A DNA stretch of 64,000 nt, from contig JADGPG010000087.1 of the NCBI GenBank assembly GCA_017882545.1, positions 1-64,000 on the forward strand. The letters run 5' to 3'. The notes below the pieces were generated by a model that was not told the origin of the DNA, searched no databases, and saw only the letters and a program-made list of their open reading frames with translations. Both the position numbers and the translations under genes were made by a program. This document shows, piece after piece, positions 9,225 through 19,900 of this stretch (its first letter is position 1; every line of letters starts with the position of its first letter). The DNA comes from Thermoleophilia bacterium (GTDB lineage Bacteria > Actinomycetota > Thermoleophilia > Miltoncostaeales > Miltoncostaeaceae).

Positions 9225-9776
9225 ATGATCGTCCTCGGCATCTCCGGCAGCCTCCGCCAGGATTCGTTCAACACGAAGCTCCTGAGGGAGGTCGCCACGG
9301 AGCTTCCGGACGGTATCGAGTTCCGACTCTATGACGGGTTGCGGGACGTGCCGCCATACGACGAGGACATCGACCTCGAGCCCGTCCCGGAGCCGGTCGG
9401 CCGCCTACGGCGTGAGCTGGCGGGCGCCGACGCGGTCCTGTTCGCCACTCCGGAGTACAACTTCTCGATTCCGGGGCAGCTCAAGAACGCCATCGACTGG
9501 GCGTCGCGGCCCGCCGGTGCCGGCGCGCTCCGGTTCGTCCCGGTGGCGGTCATCGGGTCGAGCACAGGCGCCTACGGCGCGGTCTGGGCCCAGGCCGAGC
9601 TTCGCAAGGTCCTCGGGGCATGCGGCGCGCGGGTCGTGGAGGGCGACGTGACCCTGGGACATGCCCGGGAGGCATTCGCAACGACGGCACCGCTGTCGGA
9701 CGAGCACCGTGCGCAGGCACGGGAACTGCTCGCAGAACTCATCGGTCACGCCGAGCGGCGAGCGGCGGCGGCGTAG
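9225..9776 (+). CDS. NADPH-dependent FMN reductase
   Basis: VLGISGSLRQDSFNTKLLRE...ADAVLFATPEYNFSIPGQLKNAIDWASRP. Confidence 0.92.
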   Translation: MIVLGISGSLRQDSFNTKLLREVATELPDGIEFRLYDGLRDVPPYDEDIDLEPVPEPVGRLRRELAGADAVLFATPEYNFSIPGQLKNAIDWASRPAGAGALRFVPVAVIGSSTGAYGAVWAQAELRKVLGACGARVVEGDVTLGHAREAFATTAPLSDEHRAQARELLAELIGHAERRAAAA

Positions 9777-9781
9777 TACTC

Positions 9782-9823
9782 GCGATGCTCGCGGGACCGG
9801 CACGCCGGTCCCGCGAGCATCGC
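9782..9823. terminator. Bidirectional terminator-like hairpin between convergent genes
   Basis: 19-bp perfect stem gcgatgctcgcgggaccgg/ccggtcccgcgagcatcgc with 4-nt loop CACG. Confidence 0.8.
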
Positions 9824-9828
9824 AGCAC

Positions 9829-11094
9829 TCAGGAGGACGTCTGGCGCGAGCCGCGCTTGATTCGCCCGCGCGGTGCCGTGCGGTGCAGCGGCTGGGCCCC
9901 ATTCGGACCTCCGGTCGCCTTCGACGAGAAGTGCCCGCCACGACGCTTGGATGCGTAGAGCACCTTCGCCTGGCCGACCGGCAGACCGGTCGCCGCCCAT
10001 TCGGCGTCGAGACCGAGGGACACCGCCATGCGGCTGACCTTCGGTGCGTCTGCGGGTGGCACGAGCGTCAGCGCGTGCCCCGTCCGTCCGGCACGCGCGG
10101 TCCGGCCGACGCGGTGGGTGTAGTCGGACTGGTCGTTCGGCGGGTCGTAGTTGACGACCAGCGCAACGTCCTCGAGGTCGATGCCGCGCGCGGCAACATC
10201 GGTCGCGACCAGCACGCGGCACTGCCCCTTACGGATGCGCCCGAGCGCGCGCTCGCGCTGGGACTGGGACAGGTCACCGTGCATGGCCACGGCATCCATC
10301 CCGTGGCGCCCGAGGTTTGTCGCCAGGCGGTCCGCACCGCGCTTGGTGCGGGTGAACACCAACACCAGCCCTGGCTCGGTGGTGAGCTCGTCGACGAGCA
10401 TCGCCATACGTGCCTCGCCCTGGGTCACCGCGAAGCGGTGGGCCACGCCGGTCACCAGCGGCTCGGTGCCAAGCCGCAGCTTGACCGGGTCACGCGTCAG
10501 CTTGCGCGCCAGATCGGCGACCTCGCCCTCCAATGTCGCCGACAGCAGGAGCGTTTGGCGGTCGTCGGTGAGCCGGGCGACGATGCGGTCGACCTGCGGG
10601 GCGAAGCCCATGTCGAGCATCCGGTCGGCCTCGTCGAGAATGAGGATCTCCACGTCGCCCAATGACAGGAGCTTGCGCTCGATCAGGTCATTGAGGCGTC
10701 CGGGCGTGGCCACCACGATGTCCGCGCGCGCCGCCTTTTGGGCCTGGCGCGGGATCGGTACGCCGCCATAGCAGCTGGCGATCCGCAGTCCGGCCGCCTG
10801 GGCCGCATCCGCGAGTTCGTCGGTGATCTGCACCGCAAGTTCGCGCGTCGGCGCCAACACGAGTGCCCGTGGACCGCGCCCTCGGCGCAGGCCGCTGACG
10901 CGCTCGATGGTCGGGAGCCCGAAGGCGAAGGTCTTTCCTGAGCCGGTCGGAGCCCGCACCAGCAGGTCCGTTCCCGCGATGGCCTCGCGGATCATCAGCT
11001 CTTGGACTTCGAACGGGGCGTGAATGCCGTTCTTGGCCAAGGCATCGCAGACCGCCGAACTCACGCCGAGTTCGGCGAACGTCGTTTTCGTCAA
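9829..11094 (-). CDS. DEAD-box ATP-dependent RNA helicase
   Basis: Q-motif FAELGVSSAVCDALAKNGIHAPFEVQ, APTGSGKT, DEAD (LILDEADRM), SATLEG, HRVGRTARAG; TTG start proposed at 11094 after AAGGAAATGAA. Confidence 0.9.
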   Translation of the reverse strand: MTKTTFAELGVSSAVCDALAKNGIHAPFEVQELMIREAIAGTDLLVRAPTGSGKTFAFGLPTIERVSGLRRGRGPRALVLAPTRELAVQITDELADAAQAAGLRIASCYGGVPIPRQAQKAARADIVVATPGRLNDLIERKLLSLGDVEILILDEADRMLDMGFAPQVDRIVARLTDDRQTLLLSATLEGEVADLARKLTRDPVKLRLGTEPLVTGVAHRFAVTQGEARMAMLVDELTTEPGLVLVFTRTKRGADRLATNLGRHGMDAVAMHGDLSQSQRERALGRIRKGQCRVLVATDVAARGIDLEDVALVVNYDPPNDQSDYTHRVGRTARAGRTGHALTLVPPADAPKVSRMAVSLGLDAEWAATGLPVGQAKVLYASKRRGGHFSSKATGGPNGAQPLHRTAPRGRIKRGSRQTSS

Positions 11095-11329
11095 TTCATT
11101 TCCTTGCCGGCCCAGTGGGCTCGATCGAGTGGGGAGGACTCCGCCTTCCCCGCACTCGCGGCATGATGACGACATGTCTCCCGAGGGAATCGGCGGAAAT
11201 GCCGCCCTCGCGCTGCAGCGTAGCGTACTCAGGCGTGATCACGTGTCGACGGACGGCACCGCGCCCGGTGACAGCGAGGGTCGGCGCTAGTATCGGGCCG
11301 ATGACGCACGTGTCCATCTAGAGGCGATC

Positions 11330-12466
11330 GTGGTTCGCCTCCTGCATTCTGCCGACTGGCAGATCGGCATGACACGACACTTTCTCGCCCCGGAAGCGCA
11401 GAGCCGCTATTCCGAGGCGCGGCTCGAGGCGATCCGGCGCATGGCCGTGATCGCCGCCGACGCGTCCTGCGACGCCGTCGTCGTCGCCGGTGACATCTTC
11501 GAGAGCAATCTCGTGGACCGCCAGGTCGTCGCCCGCGCCCTGGATGCGCTGGCGGACTTCACGGTTCCGGTGCTCCTGCTGCCCGGAAACCACGACCCCC
11601 TGCTCGGTGCCGGATCGGTCTGGGACGCGGCCGCGTTTGTCTCCCGGTGCCCCTCCCGGGTCACGGTGTTGCGGGACGCCACCCCCGTCCCGATCGCCGA
11701 CGGGGCGGCCGAGGTGATCGGTGCGGCATGGCCATCAAAGCGCCCGCTGACGGATCTCGTCGGTGCCGTCGTGGCGGACCTCCGACCCGCCGGGGTACCG
11801 CGGATCGTGGTCGGACACGGCGCGGTGGACCGCGGGAGCCCAGACCCCAATGACCCCTCGCTGATCGGACTCGACATCATCGAGCGGGCCATTGCGGCGG
11901 GCAGCGTGCAGTACGTCGCGCTCGGGGACCGGCACTCGATGACCGATGTCGGGACGAGCGGACGCGTCTGGTACCCGGGCACGCCCCTGGTGACCGACTA
12001 CGCGGAGGACGCGCCCAACACGGCGCTCCTCGTGGAACTCGACGAGGGCTCGGTGACCGTCACCCCGGTGCCGGTCGGGGACTGGACGTTCGTGCGGTCG
12101 GCGGTCGATCTGTCGGACGACGTCGATGTCGGGGCGCTCGAGGCCTGGCTCGCCGCGCGTCCGGACAAGCGGCGCTGCGTCGTCAAGCTGAGCTTCACCG
12201 GGGCCGTTTCGCTCGCCGCCAAGCTCCGGCTCGACGCGGTTCTGGATGCCTATGCGGACGTATTCGCCGGTCTTGAGGTCTGGGACCGCCGGACCGATCT
12301 CGTCGTCGTGCCCGACGACGCGGACTTGGCCGAGATGGGCGCGACCGGCTTCCTGGCCGCGGCGGTCGACGACCTCAAGCTCATCGCCGCGGCCGGCGGA
12401 CCCGACGGTGAGACCGCACAGGACGCCCTGTCACTGCTCTACCGACTGTCCCGGAGTGGCGGATGA
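11330..12466 (+). CDS. DNA repair exonuclease, SbcD/YhaO-like metallophosphoesterase
   Basis: LLHSADWQIGMTRHF, VAGDIFESNL, LPGNHDPL, VVGHGA motifs. Confidence 0.86.
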   Translation: MVRLLHSADWQIGMTRHFLAPEAQSRYSEARLEAIRRMAVIAADASCDAVVVAGDIFESNLVDRQVVARALDALADFTVPVLLLPGNHDPLLGAGSVWDAAAFVSRCPSRVTVLRDATPVPIADGAAEVIGAAWPSKRPLTDLVGAVVADLRPAGVPRIVVGHGAVDRGSPDPNDPSLIGLDIIERAIAAGSVQYVALGDRHSMTDVGTSGRVWYPGTPLVTDYAEDAPNTALLVELDEGSVTVTPVPVGDWTFVRSAVDLSDDVDVGALEAWLAARPDKRRCVVKLSFTGAVSLAAKLRLDAVLDAYADVFAGLEVWDRRTDLVVVPDDADLAEMGATGFLAAAVDDLKLIAAAGGPDGETAQDALSLLYRLSRSGG

Positions 12467-15147
12467 AGATCCTGCGCATCCGGCTGCGCGACTTCAAAGG
12501 CGTGGCCGACCGCGAGGTCACCTTCGCCCCGGACGGGGTCACCATCGTCGAAGGCCCCAACGAGGTCGGCAAGACGAGCCTGGGCGAGGGACTCAGGCTC
12601 CTGCTCGAGCACCTGGACTCGTCATCGCGTGCCGAGATCCGTGATGCCAAACCCGTCCATCGCGACGCCGGACCATGGGTCGAGGCGGAGATGACGACCG
12701 GCGACTATCACCTGATCATTGAGAAACGCTGGCTGCGCTCGCCCATGACGCACCTGAGGGTTCTGGCGCCCCGCGCCGAGGAACTGACCGGGCGCGAGGC
12801 TCACGAACGCCTGAGGGCGATCCTCGACGAGACGCTCGACCAGCAGCTGTTCTCGGCGCTGCACTATCTCCAGGGGGTCGACATTTCCCAGGCCGCGGTC
12901 GGCGACTCGCTCAGCCTCGCGACGGCCCTCGATGCCGCCGCGTCCGGGCAATCCCCGGCTGCACAGGCGGATGCCGGACTCATCGATCGCGTCCGGCAGG
13001 AGCGCGCCCGCTATTTCACCCCCGGGGGCAAAGCGACCGCCGACAGAAGCCAGCGCGGGGCGGCCGTCGACGGACTCCGCCGTGACGCGGACGCCGTCTC
13101 CCAGCGGATCCGCGAACTCGACGACCTCGCCGAGCGGTTCCGGTCGCTGACCGCAGAGCGCAGCCGCCTGGACGAGGAACGCGCGACCGCCGAGCGGCTC
13201 CTCGGCGCCGAGACGATCGCGTGGCAGGCGGTCCAGGAGGCCCGCCGCACCGTTGCCGAGGTGACCGTGCGCCACGATAGCGCCATCGCGGCGGCGACAG
13301 AGGCCGAGCGCCGCGTCCTCGCGCGCGGCGACCTGCGGCGGGCGGAGACCGAAGCCGCGGATCGGGCGGCGGCGTCGACCGGCCGTGTCGATGCGCTCCG
13401 TCCGGGCGCCGACGCGGCCGAGGCCGCACTGGCGGGGGCGGCGACGGCACGGGAGACCGCCCGGACGGCACGCATCGCGGCGACTGCCGCCCTGCGCACC
13501 GCGCGCGACGACCACGAGTACGCGCGCCGCCTGGTCAGCCGCGATCTCTGGGGCGAGCGCTTGGCCCGGGTCCGGACGGGACAGCACACGCTCGCGACGA
13601 CGGCTGAGGTGATCGCCGGCAACCGTCTGGATGCCGAACTCCTGGCCACGCTCGAGGCGGCGGCGAGCGCCGTGACGGCGGCGCGCGCGCGGCTCTCGGC
13701 AGCGTCGGCAGGAATTTCCGTAACCGCGCTCCGCGACGCGACGATCATCGTCGGTGACGACCCCCGGCACCTGGATGCCGGCGAGGTGATCGAGGCGCGC
13801 GTCGACGGGACGCTGATCGTTGGCATCGGCGACCTGGCGCGGGTCACCGTGACGGGCGGAGCGCCCGAGCGCTCGCTACGCGACGCGCTCAATGCCGCCG
13901 AGCACGACTTTGAATCGCTGCTGGTCGACTCCGGGCTGCCGGACCGGGCGACGATCGCCGAGTGCCGCATCGCGGCGCAGGCCCGGCGCGACGCGCTCGC
14001 CCAGCAGGCCGAGGCCCGCCGGCTGATCGAGGAAAGCCTGCGTGACCTCACCGTCGAACGGCTTGAGCAGGAGGTCGCCGACGACGAGGAATACCTGCGT
14101 GCCTACGTGGTGCGCCACGGGCTGCCCGAGCCCGCTCCGGAGGTCGACGCTGCCAAGGCGCGCATGGATCGCGCCGAGATCGTCGCGGGAGCCGCCGGCA
14201 CCGCGGACGACGACGCCAGCAGGGCATACGACGCCGCCAGCGCGCATCGCGAGGAGGTCCAGCGGGCGCTGACCGAGACCCAGACCGCGCATCAGGTGGC
14301 GGTCGCGCTCCACCGCAGCGCGACCGACGCGCTCGAACTCGCCAGGGCAGAGTGTGACGACGACGCCCTTGACCGGGTCACCGTCGGCGCCCGGGAGGCC
14401 GAACTTGCTGCCACCGCGGCGCTCGCCGATGCCACGGCCGCGCTTGCGGATCTGGATCCGGACTCCGTCGAGGCACGCCGCACGAACCTCGAAGGACACG
14501 CGGTACGCCTGACCGCGGAGGCGAACGTGCTCCAGCAGGAGCTTGTAGCCATCCGAACCGAACTGGTCATCCGTGGGGACGAGGGACTGCACGACCGCCG
14601 TGAGGACCTTGAGGCCCGCTGGGCACGGCTGGCCTCCGAGCACGAGCGCGTCGAGCGCGCGGCGGCGACCGTCGAGCTGCTGTGGTCCCGGCTCGAGGCG
14701 CATCGGGACGCCGCGCAGCGCTCATACGTCGCTCCGTACCGCGCGGAGATCGAGCGGCTCGGGCGAATCGTCTACGGACCGTCGTTCGCGGTCGAGATCC
14801 ACCACACGACCCTGACGATCGCCAGCCGGACGCTCGACGACCGCACCGTTCCGTTCGGGCAGCTCTCCAGCGGCGCCCGCGAACAACTCTGCGTGCTCTC
14901 CCTGCTGGCGTGCGCCGGAATCGTGGCCGGCGACGGCCGCGATGGCGTGCCCGTCATCATCGACGACGCCCTGGGTTGGAGCGACCATGACCGTCTGGAG
15001 CGGCTCGGCGCGGCCTTCGCGGCCGCTGGCCGTGATGCCCAGGTGATCGTGCTGACGTGCGACCCCGCCCGGTACCGGGCCGTCGGGTCGGCCACGGTCC
15101 GACGCCTGCGACCCGAACTGTCACCGCCCCCCGGGGTCGACGCCTAG
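12463..15147 (+). CDS. SbcC/YhaN/Rad50-like AAA ATPase
   Basis: KILRIRLRDFKGVADREVTFAPDGVTIVEGPNEVGKTSLGEGLRLLLE; long coiled coil; FGQLSSGAREQLCVLSLL signature; VIIDDALGWSDHDRL Walker B; ATGA overlap with upstream gene. Confidence 0.86.
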   Translation: MKILRIRLRDFKGVADREVTFAPDGVTIVEGPNEVGKTSLGEGLRLLLEHLDSSSRAEIRDAKPVHRDAGPWVEAEMTTGDYHLIIEKRWLRSPMTHLRVLAPRAEELTGREAHERLRAILDETLDQQLFSALHYLQGVDISQAAVGDSLSLATALDAAASGQSPAAQADAGLIDRVRQERARYFTPGGKATADRSQRGAAVDGLRRDADAVSQRIRELDDLAERFRSLTAERSRLDEERATAERLLGAETIAWQAVQEARRTVAEVTVRHDSAIAAATEAERRVLARGDLRRAETEAADRAAASTGRVDALRPGADAAEAALAGAATARETARTARIAATAALRTARDDHEYARRLVSRDLWGERLARVRTGQHTLATTAEVIAGNRLDAELLATLEAAASAVTAARARLSAASAGISVTALRDATIIVGDDPRHLDAGEVIEARVDGTLIVGIGDLARVTVTGGAPERSLRDALNAAEHDFESLLVDSGLPDRATIAECRIAAQARRDALAQQAEARRLIEESLRDLTVERLEQEVADDEEYLRAYVVRHGLPEPAPEVDAAKARMDRAEIVAGAAGTADDDASRAYDAASAHREEVQRALTETQTAHQVAVALHRSATDALELARAECDDDALDRVTVGAREAELAATAALADATAALADLDPDSVEARRTNLEGHAVRLTAEANVLQQELVAIRTELVIRGDEGLHDRREDLEARWARLASEHERVERAAATVELLWSRLEAHRDAAQRSYVAPYRAEIERLGRIVYGPSFAVEIHHTTLTIASRTLDDRTVPFGQLSSGAREQLCVLSLLACAGIVAGDGRDGVPVIIDDALGWSDHDRLERLGAAFAAAGRDAQVIVLTCDPARYRAVGSATVRRLRPELSPPPGVDA

Positions 15148-16961
15148 ACAACGCCCCACAGCCGATCGCGCAGCCCTGAGGCCCGCGCGATCGGACGGCG
15201 CACGGCAGCTCGGATCGCATCCTCGGAGCCGACCAGGATCAGGCGCTCCCGCGCCCGCGTGATCGCCGTATACAGAAGCTCGCGCGTCAGCAGCTGCGAG
15301 GCGGAGTCCGGCACGACGACGACCGCCGCCTGGACCTGGCTTCCTTGGCTCTTGTGGATCGTCATGGCATGGACCGTTTCCGCGGCGCCCAGGCGCGATG
15401 CGCCGACGGTCACGACGCCGCCTGCCCGCGCGAACGCGACCTCGACCCGACCGCCGTCACCGACGACGACGACGCCGGAGTCGCCGTTGAACAGGCCCGT
15501 TGCGTAATCGTTCTCGGTGACAAGAACCGGCCGGCCGATGTACCACTCGCGGTACAGCGCATACCCGTCGATCGCGTCCCGGAGCCACGACTCGGAGATC
15601 GCGTTCCACACCTCCACGCCGCCGGGCCCACGACGGTGAGCGCACAGCACCCGGACGTCGCCACTCGCCGCCAACGCCGCGACGGCATCCCCGGCCGCAG
15701 CGGCCTCGTGGACCCGGCGGCCCGCAGCAACCACGACGTCCGCGACAATCCCGTCGCTGCGCGCGGCCTCCCCCGCCGTAGTCCACGCGACGTGCCCGTC
15801 GCCCCCACCCAGGCGATCGATCACCTCGTCCTCGGCGCCCGCGCGGACCGCATCCGCCAGCGCCCCGATCCCGGGCCCGAACCGGTGCGCTGTCCGCAGG
15901 ACCGCGATCCGCCCGCCGAGGGCCCCCGGCGCCGGAGCCGCGGCGGCCGGTCCGACGATGTCGCCGAGCACGGCGCCGGCCTCAACGGAGGCGAGCTGCG
16001 CGGCGTCGCCGACGAGGATAAGACGGGCGTCGTCCCGCAGCGCTGCCACCAGGCGGGCCATGAGCGCGAGCGAGACCATCGACGCCTCGTCGACGACGAC
16101 GACGTCGTGCGGCAGGGGCGCGTCACTGTCGTACGACACGCCGGTCGGCCGGACGCCGAGCAGGCGATGGAGGGTCACCCCTTCCAGGCCGGCGAGCGTG
16201 TCGCGGACGCCGTCGCGGACAGCAAGCACGGCGGATTGGGCGGCGATCGACTCGCCGAGGCGCTCGGCCGCCTTGCCCGTCGGAGCGCTGACCGCAATCC
16301 GCGGAACGGGTGCGCCAAGGACCTCGGCCTGCTCGCACAGCAGCGCCAGGACGGCGGCGACCGTCGTCGTCTTTCCTGTGCCCGGACCACCGCAGATGAC
16401 CGTAAGGCGCCCCGTCACCGCGATGCGCGCGCCCTCCTGCTGGAGCGGGTCTCCCGTGGGGCCGAACAGACGCAGCAGGCCGCCGTCAAGCGCCGCGGCG
16501 TCGACCGTCGGGCTACCCGCCGCGACGCGAGTGGCGACGGCCTCGGCCACCGCGAGCTCGTCGGCATAGCAGCGGCGCAGGTACATGCGAGCGCCGTCGA
16601 CGATCACCGGTCGCGCCGGCACCGGCGACGCCGGCACGGCGGCGAGCGGGCTCGCCGCCATCGACGCACGCCACGCCGCCGCCTCCGGCCACGGCAGTGC
16701 GGCGACGTCGACGGCCGCGTCGGAGTCGACCGACACCGTCGCGGCGATGTCGACGAGATCGATGCACACGTGCCCCATCCGCGGCGCGCGCGCCGCCAGC
16801 GCAGTCGCTAGCAGGACCGCGGGGTCGGCCTCGCCGAACAGCGCGCCGAGGCGCACCGCCAGCTGCACGTCGCCGGCGTGGAGCACCCCGGCGTCGTTAA
16901 ACGCGCCGAGCAGGCCATCGGCACGCAGGGCCCGATCGGCTCCGGAGGAGTCCCGGGTCAC
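15144..16961 (-). CDS. recD: Exodeoxyribonuclease V alpha subunit
   Basis: VICGGPGTGKTTTVAAVLALL, VVVDEASMVSLALMARL, MTIHKSQGSQV, YTAITRARERLILVG; GTGA overlap with recB. Confidence 0.9.
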   Translation of the reverse strand: MTRDSSGADRALRADGLLGAFNDAGVLHAGDVQLAVRLGALFGEADPAVLLATALAARAPRMGHVCIDLVDIAATVSVDSDAAVDVAALPWPEAAAWRASMAASPLAAVPASPVPARPVIVDGARMYLRRCYADELAVAEAVATRVAAGSPTVDAAALDGGLLRLFGPTGDPLQQEGARIAVTGRLTVICGGPGTGKTTTVAAVLALLCEQAEVLGAPVPRIAVSAPTGKAAERLGESIAAQSAVLAVRDGVRDTLAGLEGVTLHRLLGVRPTGVSYDSDAPLPHDVVVVDEASMVSLALMARLVAALRDDARLILVGDAAQLASVEAGAVLGDIVGPAAAAPAPGALGGRIAVLRTAHRFGPGIGALADAVRAGAEDEVIDRLGGGDGHVAWTTAGEAARSDGIVADVVVAAGRRVHEAAAAGDAVAALAASGDVRVLCAHRRGPGGVEVWNAISESWLRDAIDGYALYREWYIGRPVLVTENDYATGLFNGDSGVVVVGDGGRVEVAFARAGGVVTVGASRLGAAETVHAMTIHKSQGSQVQAAVVVVPDSASQLLTRELLYTAITRARERLILVGSEDAIRAAVRRPIARASGLRDRLWGVV

Positions 16962-19900
16962 GGCCGCACCTCATCCAAGGCATCGCTGAGTGACGGCACC
17001 AGTCCGGCCGGTGGGCGCCACGCCCAGATCCCGCAGCGACCGCCGTCCCAGACCGGGGTTCCGGCACCCGTCATGCCACGCAGAAAGACGTAGCCCGCCC
17101 CGCGGAGGTCACGATCGGCGTCGTACCCCGGGACCCGCCAGCGCAAGAACCGGTGCAGCGCGATCAGGTAGAACAGCGCCTGTAACGGGTAGTCGGCCTC
17201 ATGCATTGCCGACACGATCGCATCGGGTCGGTAGTCCCACGCCGAGGGGGTCCGTGCCGTGGGTCCGAGGCGATTCGTCTTGTAGTCGATCACCGCGTAA
17301 CCGCCGTCCGGAAGGCGGACGACGACATCCATGAAGCCGTTCAGGAATCCGCGCAGCGCGATCCCGCCGACGGGTGACCGTGCCAGCCGTTCGGCGTATC
17401 CGGCCATGGGATCAGCGGCGGACACACCGGCCGCCAGGACCTCGGCCAACCGTCGCACCGCCAGCCCGCCCGCGGGCCGGTCACCCCCGGCAAGCGGCAG
17501 CTCGAATGCCATCTCGTCGATGCGGTCAGCCCGCCCGAGCCCTGCCAGCGTAAACGCACCAAACGGACCACCCAGCGGCGTCGCAAGGCTGCTCGCAAGC
17601 CCGGCCGCGACATGACCGGGATCGCCGACATCGATCCGGTGGCGCGGGAGCTGCCGCTCGAGCTCGTGGCGCAGCGCCAACGTGAGATCGGGGGCAGCGA
17701 AGTCGGTTCCCTCGAGAACCTCGTGGATCAGCGAGCCCACCGCCGCACCCGCCGGCATGCCCCCGAGGGCCAACGGCCGGTCGGCAAAACCGGCATCGGG
17801 GACATCCGGACCACCAATCCCGGACTCGTCGTCATCGCCGCTGCCACCGCGGCGGTCATCGTCGGCGACCCCGGCGCGATCCCGGGCCGCCGCGGTGATG
17901 CCGCTGTAGGAGGTCCTGCGCCACGCGGTGTCGAGGTCGCGATCAAGCACGTCGGTCTCCAGGGACGCGGCGCTCGTCGGGGCAGGGGCCAACCGGCCGC
18001 CGCCGCGTGTCGGTGCGCGCTCAACCCCGATCGCGCCCGGTGCATGCTGGGCGAAGCGGACGAGGTGCGCGGTCGCGGCATCGTCCGGCGGCGGCGGGCC
18101 GTGCCCGGTTGTTCCGATCGAACCGTCGGCCTCCTGCGCGAACAGCAGGCGCCCGAGCGGCGACTGGGCGGCGTCGCGGGTGGCAGCCCACCAGATCACC
18201 AGCTGATGACGCGCGCGGGTCATCGCGACGTACAGCAGCCGTAGCTCTTCTCCGCGTTGCTCGTCGCGGGAGCGACGCCAGTCATCGTCGTACCCCGGCC
18301 CGCTCGGGCCGCCGACGACCAGGCGCCGTGCTCCGGAAGCCGTATGAAACACCGGAAACGCATCCGCATGGCCCTGTTGGGGAATCCACCCTTCCTCCCA
18401 CAGGTACGGGCAGTACACGACCGGGAATTCCAGGCCTTTGGCCGCATGGACCGTCACGACCTGGACCGCGTCGGCGTCGGAGTCGAGACGCCGGCTGCGC
18501 TCATCGCTGTCGGAGTCGCCGGCGGCCGTGCGGATCTGTTCGGCCAGCCAGCTCGCCAGCCCTCCGGCGTCGAGCTCGACCGCAGCGGCGTGGAGCAGTT
18601 CGCCGACATGGCGCAGGTCGGTCAGCTCACGCTCGCCGTCGGGACGGGCGAGGACGCGCGCCGGAAGGTCCTCGCCCGAGGAGATCACGCTCAACATGGC
18701 GGCGATGCCGTGGCGTCGAAGCACGACCCCCCATCCCGCGATCGTCTCGTGCAGAAGTTCCCAGGTGCGATCGTCTGCGGCCGCGACTGCATCCGCATCC
18801 CACCCGCAGAACGCGGTCAGCGCCGCCGCCGTCACCCCCGGGCGTGAGCTGGGGCGCTCGACGGCCTCAAGGAGGCGCAGCCATTCGGCCGCGACGGCGG
18901 TGTCGAATACGCTGCCGACTCGGTTGATGACGGCGGGCACGCCCGCCGCCCGTAGCGCGTTCCGGACCAGGGTACTGTGGCTGCGTTTGCGGACCAGCAC
19001 CGCGATGTGCTTCGGCTCCACGTCGGCGTTCGACGTGAGCAGGCGCACGATGTCGGATGCAAGGTCGTTCGCGACGATCTGTCGAGCTCGTGGCGCCAGT
19101 ATCGTCGGCGCTTTGCCTCTGGTCAGGTCAGCCGCCGGAAGGTCGTCGCGGTGGAGAATGCGCACTCGGACCGGCGCTCCGTCGGGCAGACCAGCAGGGC
19201 GGAGCTGCACGGGATCGGCCGTCGCCTCCAATGCCCGATAGGCGATCTCCCGATGACCCAGCCTGGCGTGGCGGAACAGCGCATCACAGCCGCGCAGAAT
19301 GCCGGCATCCGAACGCCAGCTGACATTCATGCTGCGCCGGTCGGTCGCCGCGTGGGCCGCGGTCAGATAGGCCTCGATATCGGCCCCCCGGAAGCCGTAG
19401 ATCGCCTGCTTAGGATCGCCGATCATCACCACGGTCGCGCCCGTCTTGACGAACGCCAGGTCGACGATTTGGTATTGGACCGGGTCGGTGTCCTGAAACT
19501 CGTCGATCAGCACGACCCCGAAGCGCTCACGCAGACGGGCGGCGACGACACCGCCCCGGTCCGGGGTGATCAGGACGTCGCGCAGCCGGCCCTGGAGGTC
19601 GTCGTAGGTCATCACCCCCGACTGCCGCTTCCGCCGATCGACTTCCGCACGTACCTCGAACGCGAAGGCGATCCGACAGTCGGCCTCGGTGTGCGGGTGG
19701 GGCGGATGGGCACCAAGATCCGCAAAGGGGTCGTTCAGCGCTGCCTTCCGGCCGACCCGCCGCGCGGTCGCATGGTCGAACGGCGGCACGCTGCCGACCG
19801 GCCCGTAATCCCGGAGATAGAGGTCGTCGACGACTTGATCGACCAGGAGCTCGAGATCGTCGACAAAGACGGCACCGGGGTCGACGTCCGCGGCAACGCC

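Noticed and set aside
12622-13770. Long minus-strand ORFs within the SbcC-like gene
   Set aside because: Antisense artefacts of high GC third-position bias
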